Source: Perognathus longimembris pacificus
Lineage: Eukaryota > Chordata > Mammalia > Rodentia > Heteromyidae
Direction of reading: 5' to 3'
Assembly: GCF_023159225.1 (NCBI RefSeq)
Contig: NC_063175.1
Location: 2,982,755 to 3,046,754, forward strand
DNA: 64,000 nucleotides
The translations under genes were made by a program, and so were the position numbers. This document shows positions 47,901 to 58,544 of the stretch, one piece after another (within the stretch, counting starts at the first letter, position 1; each line of letters begins with the position of its first letter). The notes under the pieces are model-generated. The model made no database searches. It was not told the origin of the DNA and saw only the letters and a program-made list of their open reading frames with translations.

Positions 47901-48419
47901 TGTCAGATCCATGTGGGATATGGTGTTACTTAGGTCTTCAGCTCCCTTGCTAATCCTCTGTGTGTTGGATCTGTCTCTTGGACAGAGTGGAGTATTAATA
48001 TCCCCCACTGTGATTGTATTTGGGTCTCTCTTGTTCTGTAGTTCTGAATTTGTTTGACATATTTAGGTCTTCTTTGGTTTGGTGAGTATAAATTTGTCAT
48101 GGTGATCTTGTTCCTGGATTTTTCCTTGTATTAATATGTAGTGTCCTTCTTTATCTTTTTGAACTGATTTTAATGAGAAGTCTAGCTTGTCTGAAATCAG
48201 GATGGCTACCCCTGCCATTTTGGTAGGTGCATTTGCTTGGAAGATTTGCTCCATCCTTTCATTCGGAGCCTGTTTTTGTCCTTTGCTGTAAGATGGGTCT
48301 CGAAAACAACAGATAGCTATGTTTTGTCTGTGAATCCACTCTGCCAATCTTTTCCTTTTTATCAGAGTTTAATCCATTTATATATAAAGAGATCATAGAT
48401 AGGTGTGGGTTTTTTTCCC

Positions 48420-49560
48420 TTCCATTTTCCTGCTAGGCTGTGTTTTGCTTCTTTCCTTTCCTTTCTTTCTTGTCTTTACTGAGCTGTTTTTCCTCTTGGG
48501 CTCTGGCTATTGTAGTTTCTTTCTGTTTCTGTTTGGAGGTCCTGTATGTTTTCTGTTGAGTGGGTTTCTCCTCTTAGAATTCTCTGTAAGGCTGGTTTTT
48601 GGTTTATATATTCCTTTAGTTTCCCTTTGCTATGGAAAGATTTGGTTTTTCCCTTGAAAGTAAATTCTAATTTTGCTGGGTATCTAAGTCTGGGTTGGCA
48701 GCTGTTGGCCTGCAGGACATGGATGGTATTCTTCAGGCTCTTCGTGCATTGTAAGTTTGTGTGGAAAGGTCTACCATGATTCTGATCTTTTTCCCATTGT
48801 AATATAGTTCTTTCTTTGTTTTGACTGCATTCAGAATATGTTCCTTGTGGGTAAAATCTGAGGCCTTGACTATGATGTGTCTGGCAGTGTTTCTTCTAGG
48901 GTCTGGTCTGCTAGGTGTTCTATATGCTTCTGTTATTTGGGTGATATTTTCCCTTTTGAGATTGGACGAGTTCCTGGTAATGATTCTATTGAATATGTGA
49001 TGTATAATCTGCTCTGATACTCCTCTCCTTCATCTATTCCGATTATATGCAGATTATGTCTATTCTCCCTGTCCACTATCTCCTAGATTAGTCTGCCCTG
49101 GAGTTTGACAGTTTCTTGGAGTGTGATAATCTTCAGGTCTTTATCAGCTGAATCGTCATCCAAAAGAGAGACTCGAGATTCAAGATGATCAATTCTTTGT
49201 GATGTGGCTTCACATTGAGGCAAGTGAGCTGTTTATGGTTGCCAGATCAGCTCTCATTGTGGTAATTTCTTCTTTTAATGAGTAGTATTTTGATTCCATT
49301 TTTTCATGCATTTCATTTCTCAGGATATTAAGGTCTTCTTTAAATGAGGAGTGGACTGCTTCTACTTTTGTGTCCATTTCTTTCTTGTCTTCCTGAAGTT
49401 CCTTTAAGAATTCCATTCTGAATTCCTGAATTGTTTTTGGAATTCATTCTTGAGGCTTTCAGTCATTTGTGCTATCATAGCCTAAAGTGTTTTTTAATTC
49501 TCCATCTCCTCTTCAGTTGTACTGAATTTGGAGTTAATAAGTTGGCTTGACCTTTCATGA
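48420..49560 (-). pseudogene. L1 lineage II ORF1, decayed
   Basis: The minus strand shows ORF1 pieces homologous to 30258-31729: the start region near 49560, a coiled-coil part (49416-49210), and the RRM/C-terminal part in disrupted frames (about 49090-48740). Several stops and frameshifts. Confidence 0.82.
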
Positions 49561-51257
49561 AATTTGTAATATTTCTTTGTGATTTACGCAACTGGGATGA
49601 TCTCGATTTCCTTCTGCACTTCCTTTCAGGGGCCTGTAGGTGGCGGCCTTGGCTTGGCTTTGTGCTGATTCCTGCTGGTCTGCCAGTGGGGACTTGTTTT
49701 TATCCTGAGTTCTGCTGTTGAACCTTACTGCCCTGTAGGTGACTTTGACTATCTCGGTTGTTGCCAACACGGTTACCCTCGCTGAAGTTAGAGGTGGGTA
49801 GGTTCTGTGGCTTTCTCTGTGGGCCCATGTTTGCCACCATGCTGTGCTGACCCTTGTGAGCCCCTGTGCGAGGTTCACGGGTCTCTGATTTAGCGTGGCG
49901 TGGAGACTTTTTTCTTTTTTGTTTCTTTCCCTGCTAGTTGCTGTGGGTCAAGAGAACTCACCTCTCACATTGAGTATTGCTGCTGAGGGGCAGCTCGCCC
50001 ACCTGTGCAGAGTCTGCCTCTCAGTGCAGGCATTGCCATGAGGGGGCCCCCGCTCACCTGTGCAGGGTGCACCTATCAGAGCAAGTGTTGCCTTTGAGGG
50101 GCAGCTTGCCCACTTGTTTGCTCCCATGGAGGAGAGGGTGCAGGACCCTCCTGCTGGAGGATTAGAACAGTGATCCACGTGGGCCATCTGGGGTGTGCGT
50201 GCATGTGAGCTCTATTCTTCTTTTGGGGGGCACGCTGCCCTGGATTGTTGGAGGGTGCTTATGCCCTCTCGCGATTCTGCTGGGGGGGCGGTATGTGTGA
50301 CCCCCAGCAGATTCAAGCGTCTGGGCATGGGTTGGTGCCCATGGCCTCTCTGAGCTTTCGCTGTGAGAGGTGCGTGTGCTTGGGCCCAGGTAACCCTGCT
50401 GGGCTGGCATTGTACAATAGCATGAGTGCAACTGTTGTTCAAAAAGTCTGCACAAACCCGAGAGCCTCAAGCAGAGGTCAAATGCCCGCCAGCTCCCAGA
50501 TCCCTGCTAGGGGGCTGGTGTGCAGAGATTCAGGCTCCCCAGCTGGGGCTTTGGGGGACGCTGGCCTAAGGTGTCTCCCAGCCACTTTGTTGGGAGTTGC
50601 TCCACCTGCTGCTAGCTCCTGTGTTCTCCCTGGAGCTGTAGTGTCCTACAGCTGCCAGATATGGGGCTCTTTCGTTCCTTCGGGGTGGGGAGAGGGAGGG
50701 AGGGGCCTATGGTTTCTTCGCCTCCTTGCGACGAGCTCTATGTCAGGTTTTGGGTCTCTGCCAGAGCCAATCTCCCGTTTGGGGGTGGGGGTGGGGACGA
50801 TTGGGAACTTACTTCATCCTGCAGTGAGTGTGTGTCCCACGATGCTGTGGGATTTTCCGCAGTGGGGTGTGGTGGTGGTTTGGCAGGGGCAGCTGCCCCG
50901 GCTCTCCACGTCCATGGTACTCAGCTCCCTCGCTATTGTCTTCTCCCAGCCCATTTGGTCCCATGCCGCCATCTGTCTTGGTCAGGTCTGCATGCCCTCT
51001 GGGGCCCGTGGAGTTCCTGCTGTCTGGTCTCTGCACTCATGGGGGGACTTTCCCGCTGTTGCTTCTGTGGTCGCTGAAGATCTGTAGTTTTGGTTGCCAG
51101 CTCCGGGGCTGCTTTCCTGGCCTGGCCCTGTTCTGGCTGGGGTGGAGATGGTACCCCGGAGACTTTCTGGATCCTTGCAGATTATAGGCTTTTCTTTCTT
51201 TGTTCTTGAGTTGGGGTGCCTCCCTATTGTGTTGGCGCCATGTTCTCTCTCTCCCTT
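49560..51257 (-). promoter_or_regulatory. L1 lineage II 5' UTR
   Basis: G+C-rich leader homologous to 28578-30257 in reverse orientation. Degenerate units marked by GCCCACCTGTGC-type cores start near 49998, 50053 and 50108, a spacing of 55 bp. ORFs of up to 280 residues in this zone are compositional. Confidence 0.82.
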
Positions 51258-51963
51258 TCTTGACTCTTAAATCTGAGACAGTGTTTCATGTGTTCTGAAA
51301 TTTTTAGACAACAGTGGTGTGAGGTTATTAAAAATAGTGAATTGATTTGTGGTTTTTTTAAGGAGATGACTTGGGAAACAGCTCATTTGATGAAGGATGT
51401 TCATCTGTCTTAAAAGATAATTTGTTTTAATATTCTTTTCTAAAGATACCAAGGTGTTTTTTTGTTTCATATCATGCTTCTGTGTTTAAATTTTAAAACC
51501 TTATTGAACTTATAACATACTATTAAGTTTTGGGAGATCTCATTTACCCAGATCAGATTAAAGCTTCTAAAAATAAATGGTTTCAGCAGTAGGAATGGCA
51601 GGGCTTAAAAAGTTGATGTCAGGGTAGGAATTTGGAGTAGAGTTTTATTAACGTATCTGTAAGTACATGTTTGATGTGGAAATGTCTTCTTGATTAGAAC
51701 CACATGTAGCTACAAACCACTTTTGTAGTTCAAATTATACAAGCTTTTTTATTACAGCTTATTGCATTAAGTTATTGCAGTTAGCTTAAAATAAGGATTA
51801 GGTAGCATTTAGAGATCACTGAATGTTATTTTTATGAAACTGAACTTTTTGGTGGCAATTGTAAACATTACCTAAAAATCAGTAATTTGAGAAATTTTCC
51901 TTTTTTCTATTGATGTAAGGAATAAAGTTGGAAAAATTAAACTGAAAAAAAAACTAACACTCA

Positions 51964-52311
51964 CTAGTTTAGAGGCAAACTAGTTTATGCAAACGGTTGA
52001 AATGGGCATATTTAAACAAGCCCCTAAAAGAATAAAACGAAGTCTAGAACCAGAAATTGGAACACCTTCCCTGTATCTCTCATCTCTGTCTCTATATTCC
52101 AGCCTTGCCACCTCGCCTTGTCAGTGACAAAAAACACGGTATTCAGTAGTTCCAAGCCTCTCAGCTCTCAGCTCCACCACCCCAAACATCCACTGGTCCA
52201 GCACAGCTCAGGTGTGCACGGTTAGAATAATCACTGTAGTCAAAAAGGTAACAGCTTCCATTACACAACAGTGAAGGTGTCAGTATGAGGTTTTCCCACA
52301 ATAAAATGTCT
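51964..52311. other. Unassigned sequence
   Basis: Flank of the TAF13 copy; nothing recognised. Confidence 0.45.
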
Positions 52312-52620
52312 GCTATGGTTGGAATGTTTGTGTTCCTCCCAAATGTATGCTGCAACATGATCCACAGTGAGCTTATAAAATGATGAAGCCTTGGTTCTTG
52401 TGAGTGGGTTTTAGTGCCTTATCAAATGGCTCTTAGTTTCTTTTCTCCCCTTTTCACATGCAAGAACATAGTGTATGCACCATCTATGAGATATAGACCC
52501 TCATCGATGGATTACAATTATGCTAGCATCTCAATCTTGGACTTCCGAGATTCCACAAATGAAAGCAATAATTTTTTGTTGTACAGCAGTAATCTGGAGA
52601 CATTAAATTCTCTGGAGACA
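52312..52620 (+). mobile_element. MaLR (MLT1-like) LTR, diverged
   Basis: GCTATGGTTGGAATGTTTGT and CCTCCCAAATGTATG at the start, CATGCAAGAACATAG in the middle, and CTCAATCTTGGACTTCCGAG near the end follow the MLT1 consensus order. Old, with indels. Confidence 0.78.
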
Positions 52621-52697
52621 CTGGATTCTCCAGATTTTCATAATGGTGAATACTATGCAACCTACAGAAAGTGTTACAAAGCCAAAGATTCAGTCCA

Positions 52698-52782
52698 TTT
52701 TGTGTCTGGTTCTGGGGATTGAACTTGGGGCCATCATATATGCTAAGTACGCACTCTACCACTCAGCTACACCTCCAAGGCT
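52698..52782 (-). mobile_element. ID-type SINE
   Basis: The minus strand reads GTAGCTGAGTGGTAGAGTGC (box A), then CAAGTTCAATCCCCAGA (box B). Confidence 0.82.
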
Positions 52783-53042
52783 GATCACTTTTGTTTTCAG
52801 AAACAATTTTATCCTAAAAGGATTATTTTATTCATAGTTCTAGGATGGGAGAAGTGGGATAAAGGAGAGTGATGAGAGGTGGTATGGTTGATATTGTATG
52901 CTTGCAGAAAAATGTTACATTACTTGTCTGAGGTGGGTCTAGCCACTAAGTCATGAATATAAAAAGTAAAACATCAATAACTGCTAGAAACATTATTTTC
53001 AAAAGATGCTCAATTTTCCCTGGGGCAAAAACAGTTCTCCAA

Positions 53043-53125
53043 GGGCTGGGATATAGCTCAGTGGCAAAGCACTTGATACAACATCCTGGGTTCGATCCCC
53101 AATACCAAAAAATAATAATAATAAT
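53043..53125 (+). mobile_element. ID-type SINE with AAT tail
   Basis: GGGCTGGGATATAGCTCAGT, CAAAGCACTTG, then GGGTTCGATCCCCAATACC with an intact box B and an (AAT)n tail. Confidence 0.9.
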
Positions 53126-53429
53126 TCTCCACTTTTGAATAGTTAAGGCAATTGTGGATGTGATCAAGGTTTTCCATGTTATATGAATATCACACTTAAG
53201 ATTCTCTGTTACTGTTATGAGTCACTCAGGAAACTGTAGCTGTCACTTGATAGCCAGATAGCAACATTGCTACAGAAATAAAAAGCTAGAGAATCTTCCT
53301 TCAAAGAAAAAAAAAGAAATTATTTTCTCTTTTATTGCCAAATAGAATATTAGGTCACATCCACTTTCTTTTATTTAAAAGCTTAAAGAAAAAACTAAAA
53401 TAATAAATAAGTAAATAATAGGTTCTAGC

Positions 53430-53528
53430 TGTGGTAGCCTTGTTTGGACTCAAACTCACAATCCTCCTACCTTACCTTCCCAAGCACTGGGATTACTGGT
53501 ATGCACCAATATGTCCAGCTCTACTTTC
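53430..53528 (-). mobile_element. B1-like SINE
   Basis: The minus strand reads AGCTGGACATATTGGTGCAT, CCCAGTGCTTGGGAAGGTAA and CAAACAAGGCTACC, a B1/Alu-like monomer. Confidence 0.72.
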
Positions 53529-54514
53529 TTTTCTTTTCCCAGAAGAGTTCCTCAGCAAGTGGCAATATGCTGGGTTCTACATGAGTGCATTTAACCAGTA
53601 AGCTGAAAAGACACTTGATTTTTACATTATTTTTTGAGTCTCTTCAAGGCCATAGTTACAAATGTATACACACTTATTTATATAGTCAGTAAAATTCACA
53701 AATGCTCAAAGAAAATATTCAGAAAAACTTTAAACACAGACACATGACATGCAAAAGGGCCAAAACCCTTATATATTTTATGTAATTGAAGCAATGTGGA
53801 AATATGGCTGCTTTGTTTCTCTATCTGGTATAACATCAAATCCTCTATAATTTATCTGAGCTTATCTTCTTGCTTATTTTGGTCTTAAAATAGAAAGCAA
53901 AGGGAATTTGGCATAGCTGAATATTAAAAAGAAAGAGTCAATCAAAATGCTTGCATGCACAAGACCCTGGACTTGATCTTCAGTCTCATATAAAAAATTC
54001 TTAAGAAAATTTAAAAATTATATATGTATATTGTTATTATCTTTAAATAGCTGTACAAAGTAATTGCCACTCAAAAAGGCAGTTTGAATATGTTGTAGCT
54101 TAATCAGTATTGCCCCTTTCAACATTCTCACCCATCCCACTCCACCCACCCATACCCTCTTTTCTTAATTTTGAAGTATACACATTGAATCTTAATGCAT
54201 TTCTCTACTTCTTCTCTACTTCTCTACTTCTTCTCTACTTTTATCTACCCCCCTCCCTTTGAGCCCACTTCACCCATTTCAAGTACCCATTTCTGGTATT
54301 TATTTTGTTGAACTATGATTTAACCTTTCTAAGGAATTACACTAATTGAGTTCTCTCTTAATCAACCATATTTCAGTTAGTATATCTGTGTACAGTTGCA
54401 TACACTTTAAAATTTTTTGAAATAAAAATAGGGCTAAAATAAAAATAGAATATTACCTTCTATATTACTCCTGGGCAAATACCCAAAGGAATCAAAGGAA
54501 AATAGAGATATTTA
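53529..54514. other. Unassigned sequence with an ID remnant and pyrimidine repeats
   Basis: ID-like remnant at about 53940-53998 (TGCTTGCATGCACAAGACCC). Repeated CTTCTCTACTT units at 54205-54243. No gene seen. Confidence 0.45.
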
Positions 54515-54970
54515 GCTGAGGGCTAGTGGCTCATGCCTATAATCTTAGCTATTCAAGAGGCTGAGATTTGAGGATCACTGTTCAAAGCCAGCCGGGACAG
54601 GAAAGTCCATGAGACTCTTGTTTATTTGTTTTGTTTTTGTTGCCAGTCCTGGGGCGTGGACTCAGGGCCTGAGCACTGTCCCTGGCTTCTTTTTGCTCAA
54701 GGCTAGCACTCTACCACTTGAGTCACAGGTGCCACTTCTAGCTTTTTTCTATATATGTGGTGCTGATGAATCAAACCTAGGACTTCATGTATACGAGGCG
54801 AGCACTTTACCAGTAGGCCATATCCCCAGCCCAAGTCCATGAGACTCTTATCTCCAATTAACCACCAGAAAAATGAAAGTGGCTTGGGACTCAAGTGGTA
54901 GAGCCCTAGCCTTGAGCTGAAGAGCTCAGGACGGCACCCTGGCCAGAGTTCAAGCCCCAGGACCAACAAC
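54515..54970 (+). mobile_element. B1-ID composite SINE split by an IDL-Geo
   Basis: The left part (54515-54619: GGCTAGTGGCTCATGCCTAT, GAGGCTGAGATTTGAGGATC) resumes at 54833 (CTCCAATTAACCACCAG, CTCAAGTGGTAGAGC, GAGTTCAAGCCCCAGGACC). The gap is the SINE at 54620-54832. Confidence 0.92.
54620..54832 (-). mobile_element. IDL-Geo SINE nested in a B1-ID SINE
   Basis: Dimer on the minus strand. The TSD AAGTCCATGAGACTCTT, 17 bp and exact, lies at 54603-54619 and 54833-54849, and removing it restores the host SINE. Confidence 0.96.
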
Positions 54971-55089
54971 ATTGTATTGCCTAGGTAATATTATGCTATT
55001 CACTAATGGTATTCACTAACAACTGATGAATGAGTAAAGAAAATGTGGCATATATACACAACCATAAAGAATATCATCCATGACCTGTC

Positions 55090-55266
55090 TTTCTTTCATA
55101 TCATAATGAGCTCTATGTGCTCCCTCCTTCCCTCCCTTCTTTCTTTCTTTCTCTCTTTATTTCTTCCTTCCTTCCTTACCTCCTTCTTTCTTCTTGATTC
55201 TTTGTTCCTTCTTCCTTTCCTTGTTCTTTCTTCTCTCTCTTTTTCTTTCATATCATAATAAGCTCT
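55090..55266. repeat. Pyrimidine-rich (TTCC)-type simple repeat between near-identical direct repeats
   Basis: TTTCTTTCATATCATAAT(G/A)AGCTCTA occurs at about 55090-55115 and 55241-55266, with CCTT/CTTT-rich sequence between. The serine- and leucine-rich ORF here is a repeat translation. Confidence 0.85.
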
Positions 55267-55707
55267 ACATTTAGTCTTTTGAGGAACCTCCACACAAGTA
55301 GTCTATGACCCATCAACCCCATTTTTGGGCATTTACCCAAAGGATTACAAGCAAGATCAGACTAAAGCTACCAGCACAACTATGTTCATTGAAACACAAT
55401 TTACCATAGTTAAAATATGGAACCAACCCAGATGGTCCTCAGTAGATGAACAGATCAAGAAAATGTGGTATACATACACAATGGAATTATATGCCCCCAT
55501 CAGAAAGAATGATATTTTTCCATTCATAAGGAAATGGAAAGACCCGGAAAAAATCATACTAATTGAAGTGAGTCAGACCCAAGTAAACATAGATTGCATG
55601 GTTTCCCGCATTGGTAATAATTAATATATGTCTAGGATAGTCCTAGCAGAGAATCACAATAGCTCAATAGCTATGTACATATGATTATATAAGATGATGC
55701 TAAGTGA
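55264..55707 (+). mobile_element. L1 3'-end element, first part, with a short 5' inversion
   Basis: From about 55300 the plus strand reads ORF2 C-terminal sequence (MFIETQFTIVKIWNQPRW, MELYAPIRKNDIFPF), its stop near 55622, and then the 3' UTR. Just before it, 55264-55296 is the reverse complement of the L1 segment immediately upstream (compare 9370-9400), so the 5' end is inverted. The element continues at 58545-58958; the TMBIM6 copy interrupts it. Confidence 0.85.
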
Positions 55708-58527
55708 GAGCACATCCGGTGTTGAAAGAGCTGGGTAGGCTCCTGAAGTGTTAAGCAGAGAGGAGACTATGTCATACAGACTTTGGAGCCATGGACGTAT
55801 TTGATCGGAAGATCAATTTTGATGCACTTTTAAAATTCTCCCATATAACTCCCTCGACACAGCAGCACCTGAAGAAGGTCTATGCCAGTTTTGCCCTCTG
55901 TATGTTTGTGGTGGCTGCGGGGACCTATGTCCATATGGTCACTCATTTCACCCAGGCTGGCCTGAGCCCTGCTCTGGAATTGTGCATTGCTATTAATCCC
56001 AGCATCCTTCCCACTGCCTTCATGGGTACCGCATCATCATCACCTGTTTCACCCTCAGTGCTCTCTATGCAAGGCGCTGGAGCTACCTCTGTCTGGGAGG
56101 TATTTTGATGTCAGCCTTGAACCTGATGCTTTTGTCTTCCCTGGGGAACCTTTTCTTGGATCTGTTTAGCTTTTCCAGGCAAACCTATATATGGGACTGG
56201 TGGTCATGTGTGGCTTTGTCCTTTTTGATACTCAACTCATTATTGAAAAGGCTGAAATGGAGATAAATATTACATCTGGCACTGTGTTGATCTCTTCTTG
56301 GATTTTGTTACTCTCTTTTGAAAACTCATGATGATCTTGGCTATGAATGAGAAGGACAAGAAGAAAGAGAAGTGAAATGAACATCCAGCCTTTCGCAGTT
56401 TGACCTCCTCTCCCTCTCCCTCTCATTTCCTCTTTGCACACATCACAGGTGGCATGTTCTATGATAATTAAAAGCATCAGAAAAGCTTTTGTACTTTGTG
56501 GTTTTCTCTATTTTGAAGTTGTTGTGGGTTTTATTATTTTAAAAAAAAAACTGATTAGCAGAATATAGTTTGGAATTTGGCTTCCTATTCCTGAGGTTCT
56601 TCCTTATTCCCTTTTTTGTCATCCCATCTGTGGCCAAGAGCGCTGCCCAGGCAGCCAGGCCACCAAGATGAGGAGTGGGGCCAGCCAAGGGAACAAACTG
56701 CAGGAAGTCTGCCATCCCACCAAGGATCGGCGAGTGGACCAGGACTGGTCGATAGAGACGCCTCGCCCACCCTTCCTCAGCACTGCTTGATCGGCACACA
56801 GTTCCTGTGGGACTAGCCAGTGTGTTTTCCATTGGGAAGAAGGTCTCTGGCCCCAGGGCTAACTCAGAGTCAGCATATCTGATCTGTCAACTCTACAAAA
56901 AAAGCAGAAAGTCTGTTTGGTGCTGTGTGTCCTCTATGCTGTCTATGCTGGTCTGTCAAGCCCCCCTGGGCCTTGTCATCATGAGGGAAATGTGGGTTCT
57001 TCCAACCCCCCTGGTCCTCAGGGACTCCACCAGCTTTCCATCCTTGGGGTGGGAGGACTTAAGCACAAAGGTGAATTCTTGTTAGGTATTTAGGAAAAGG
57101 CTAAGCGTGGATGGCAAGGTAGAGGTAGCCTAGAACTATCCCAAGTTTTCCCTAGTGTCTTGTATTGGTTTTTAAATTGGTTTTGAAAATTGGGTATCAC
57201 TGTAGTTACTGAGTGGCCTTCATCAGGTGGCTATGATTAAAGGCCCCAAAGAGGAAGGCTAAGGAAAGGGAGCAGTTGAACCTCTAGTGTTAATTATGAA
57301 TCCTGCCAGATGAGCCTAGGCAAGGAGTCTTGGTGTCGTGGGGGACAAATCTCTGCCAACCCAAGGGGTTCCTTGTAGGATCAGTAAAGCAGGGGCCTGG
57401 TGACTTGGAAGACAGCCTCTGTAGCCCTTCGGTGTATTTTTGTCTAATCCCACCTGGACACTCTTAGGGCATTATCATCCAGAGACTCTGGGCAGTAGAT
57501 AAACTTTCATTTACAGATGCACTTTAGTGTTTGGAGCCAGGCGACCAGTCCTGCAAGATGCAGTTCTGTTGTTGCAAACCTGGGTGAAACCTAATAACCA
57601 TCACCAGGTCCTCCCTGTAGGCTGCCACAGTCAGGTGGCACAGAAGGGTGCATCAGGCATGATCCTGGCCCTGGCTGCTGAGTTTCAGTGCTAGGCAACT
57701 ATTCCATGGAAAGCTCATCATTAGTAGGACAGCATTTGGGGCTGTGCTGGCTTGTGGCGCTCCATGTCACTGTGCCATCTCATGAAACTTCTGGAGTGAC
57801 AATGCCACCCATAATGGCTTGCCCTGCTGAGGATGCTGCTCTCCAATTTAGCTACTGCCTCCAGCCTCTGGCTTGAGAACTTTACTACAGGGAGTTTCTG
57901 CCTATGAAAAGCCCTCATCAGCAACTCTCCATAAAAATGGCGGTTCTCTGCTAGGCCTGAGAGCCTGACTTCCACCTGTTGAAGCCAAATTCCACCTCTT
58001 GTGCTCTTTTGCTTGGGATAAAGGAGTTTTTCTTCAGAAACAGTGCCAAGAATGACAAGAATATTTTTAATACTTTTAAAGAAAATGCCTAACAGATTTT
58101 TAATACAGTTATCTGTAATTTCCACTTTCTTTTCTAGTTCTTGTTTTTTTAGCTTGGGCTGCATTCTCTTAACTCATACTGTGAAGACAAATGTATTTTT
58201 TTATTCAAAAATATATATTTACATAATCTTAATTTGAAAAAAAAAGGAGAAGAAGAAAATTCCTTAGCCTCAAAAATAAAAAGATGAGGGCTGGGAATAT
58301 GGCCTAGTGGCAAGAGTGCTTGTCGCCTACACATGAATCTCTCGGTTCGATTCCCCAGCACCACATATATGGAAAACGGCCAGAGGGGGCGCTGTGGCTC
58401 AGGTGGCAGAGTGCTAGCCTTGAGCGGGAAGAAGCCAGGGACAGTGCTCAGGCCCTGAGTCCAAGGCCCAGGACTGGCCAAATAAATAAATAAATAAATA
58501 AAAATTTAAAAAAAAATAAAAAATAAA
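55708..58527 (+). pseudogene. TMBIM6: TMBIM6 (Bax inhibitor 1) processed pseudogene
   Basis: The parent is an ER multi-pass membrane protein that restrains calcium leak and cell death. ATG at 55791; the first residues read [20 protein letters not shown]. After THFTQAGL the copy skips about 40 residues in frame and resumes at PALELCIA, so the second transmembrane region is missing. A frameshift follows the FMGTA segment (about 56028), then stops; the C-terminus (MNEKDKKKEK, near 56343) is readable in another frame. No introns. A long 3' UTR runs to about 58228, followed by an A-rich tail. The TSD AAGATGATGCTAAGTGA, 17 bp and exact, lies at 55691-55707 and 58528-58544. It landed in an L1 3' UTR. 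ORFs at 56539-58164 are 3' UTR noise. Confidence 0.95.
58288..58518 (+). mobile_element. IDL-Geo SINE with (AAAT)n tail, at the tail of the TMBIM6 copy
   Basis: Well-preserved dimer; the tail has become AAAT units (58480-58503). The TSD AAAAATAAAAAGATGA is at 58272-58287 and 58519-58534. Its right copy overlaps the first bases of the TMBIM6 TSD, so it inserted at the junction of the A tail and target DNA. Confidence 0.93.
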
Positions 58528-58544
58528 AAGATGATGCTAAGTGA

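Larger units (their letters stand above)
44043..48347 (-). pseudogene. L1 lineage II ORF2, multiply broken
   Basis: Fragments in order on the minus strand: endonuclease pieces (48347-47694, with AGVAILISDKLDF and SDHSAIKLDL), linker (47551-47360), fingers and palm of the reverse transcriptase (47163-46053), catalytic F-T-D-D at 46326-46337, then a long open stretch (45998-44999) interrupted by the LTR, and the C-terminal tail (44462-44043). The frame changes several times. Closest to the element at 28578. Confidence 0.9.
43532..51257 (-). mobile_element. Full-length L1 LINE, lineage II, in the TAF13 pseudogene, broken by a solo LTR
   Basis: On the minus strand: 5' UTR (51257 to about 49560), ORF1 (about 49560-48420), ORF2 (about 48347-44043) and 3' UTR ending in a T/G-rich run at 43532. 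The 11-bp TSD TCTTGACTCTT at 43521-43531 and 51258-51268 joins the TAF13 3' UTR cleanly once the element is removed. ORF1 and ORF2 are cut by many frameshifts and stops. A solo LTR occupies 44464-44998. About 7.2 kb without the LTR, so it was full length at insertion. Confidence 0.94.
41494..51949 (+). pseudogene. TAF13: TAF13 processed pseudogene, split by a nested full-length L1
   Basis: TAF13 is a small histone-fold subunit of TFIID. This retrocopy starts with a 5' UTR, ATG at 41561, and an acidic start (DPTFEEENEEIGGG); DQNPYTESVDILEDLV follows. In-frame TAG stops at 41633 and 41738 and several substitutions show it is dead. Coding similarity stops near 41818, resumes at about 43122 (VKDLL...NEELK...RKAFDDANYGS) and reaches the TGA near 43207. 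The 3' UTR runs to 43531, is cut by the L1 at 43532-51257, and resumes to an AATAAA near 51920 and an A tail at about 51945. The TSD AAAACTAACACTCA at 41480-41493 and 51950-51963 proves an L1-mediated mRNA insertion. The gap 41819-43121 is not TAF13 coding sequence. Confidence 0.95.

Noticed and set aside
49998..50120. CRISPR-like spaced repeats
   Set aside because: Units are degenerate, contiguous and part of an L1 5' UTR in a mammalian genome.
50245..51087. 280-residue open frame on the plus strand
   Set aside because: Antisense to the 5' UTR of the minus-strand L1; same compositional cause as at 28965.
55791..56108. A short functional TMBIM6 isoform
   Set aside because: Frameshift after FMGT, a missing membrane segment, no introns, and a TSD inside an L1.
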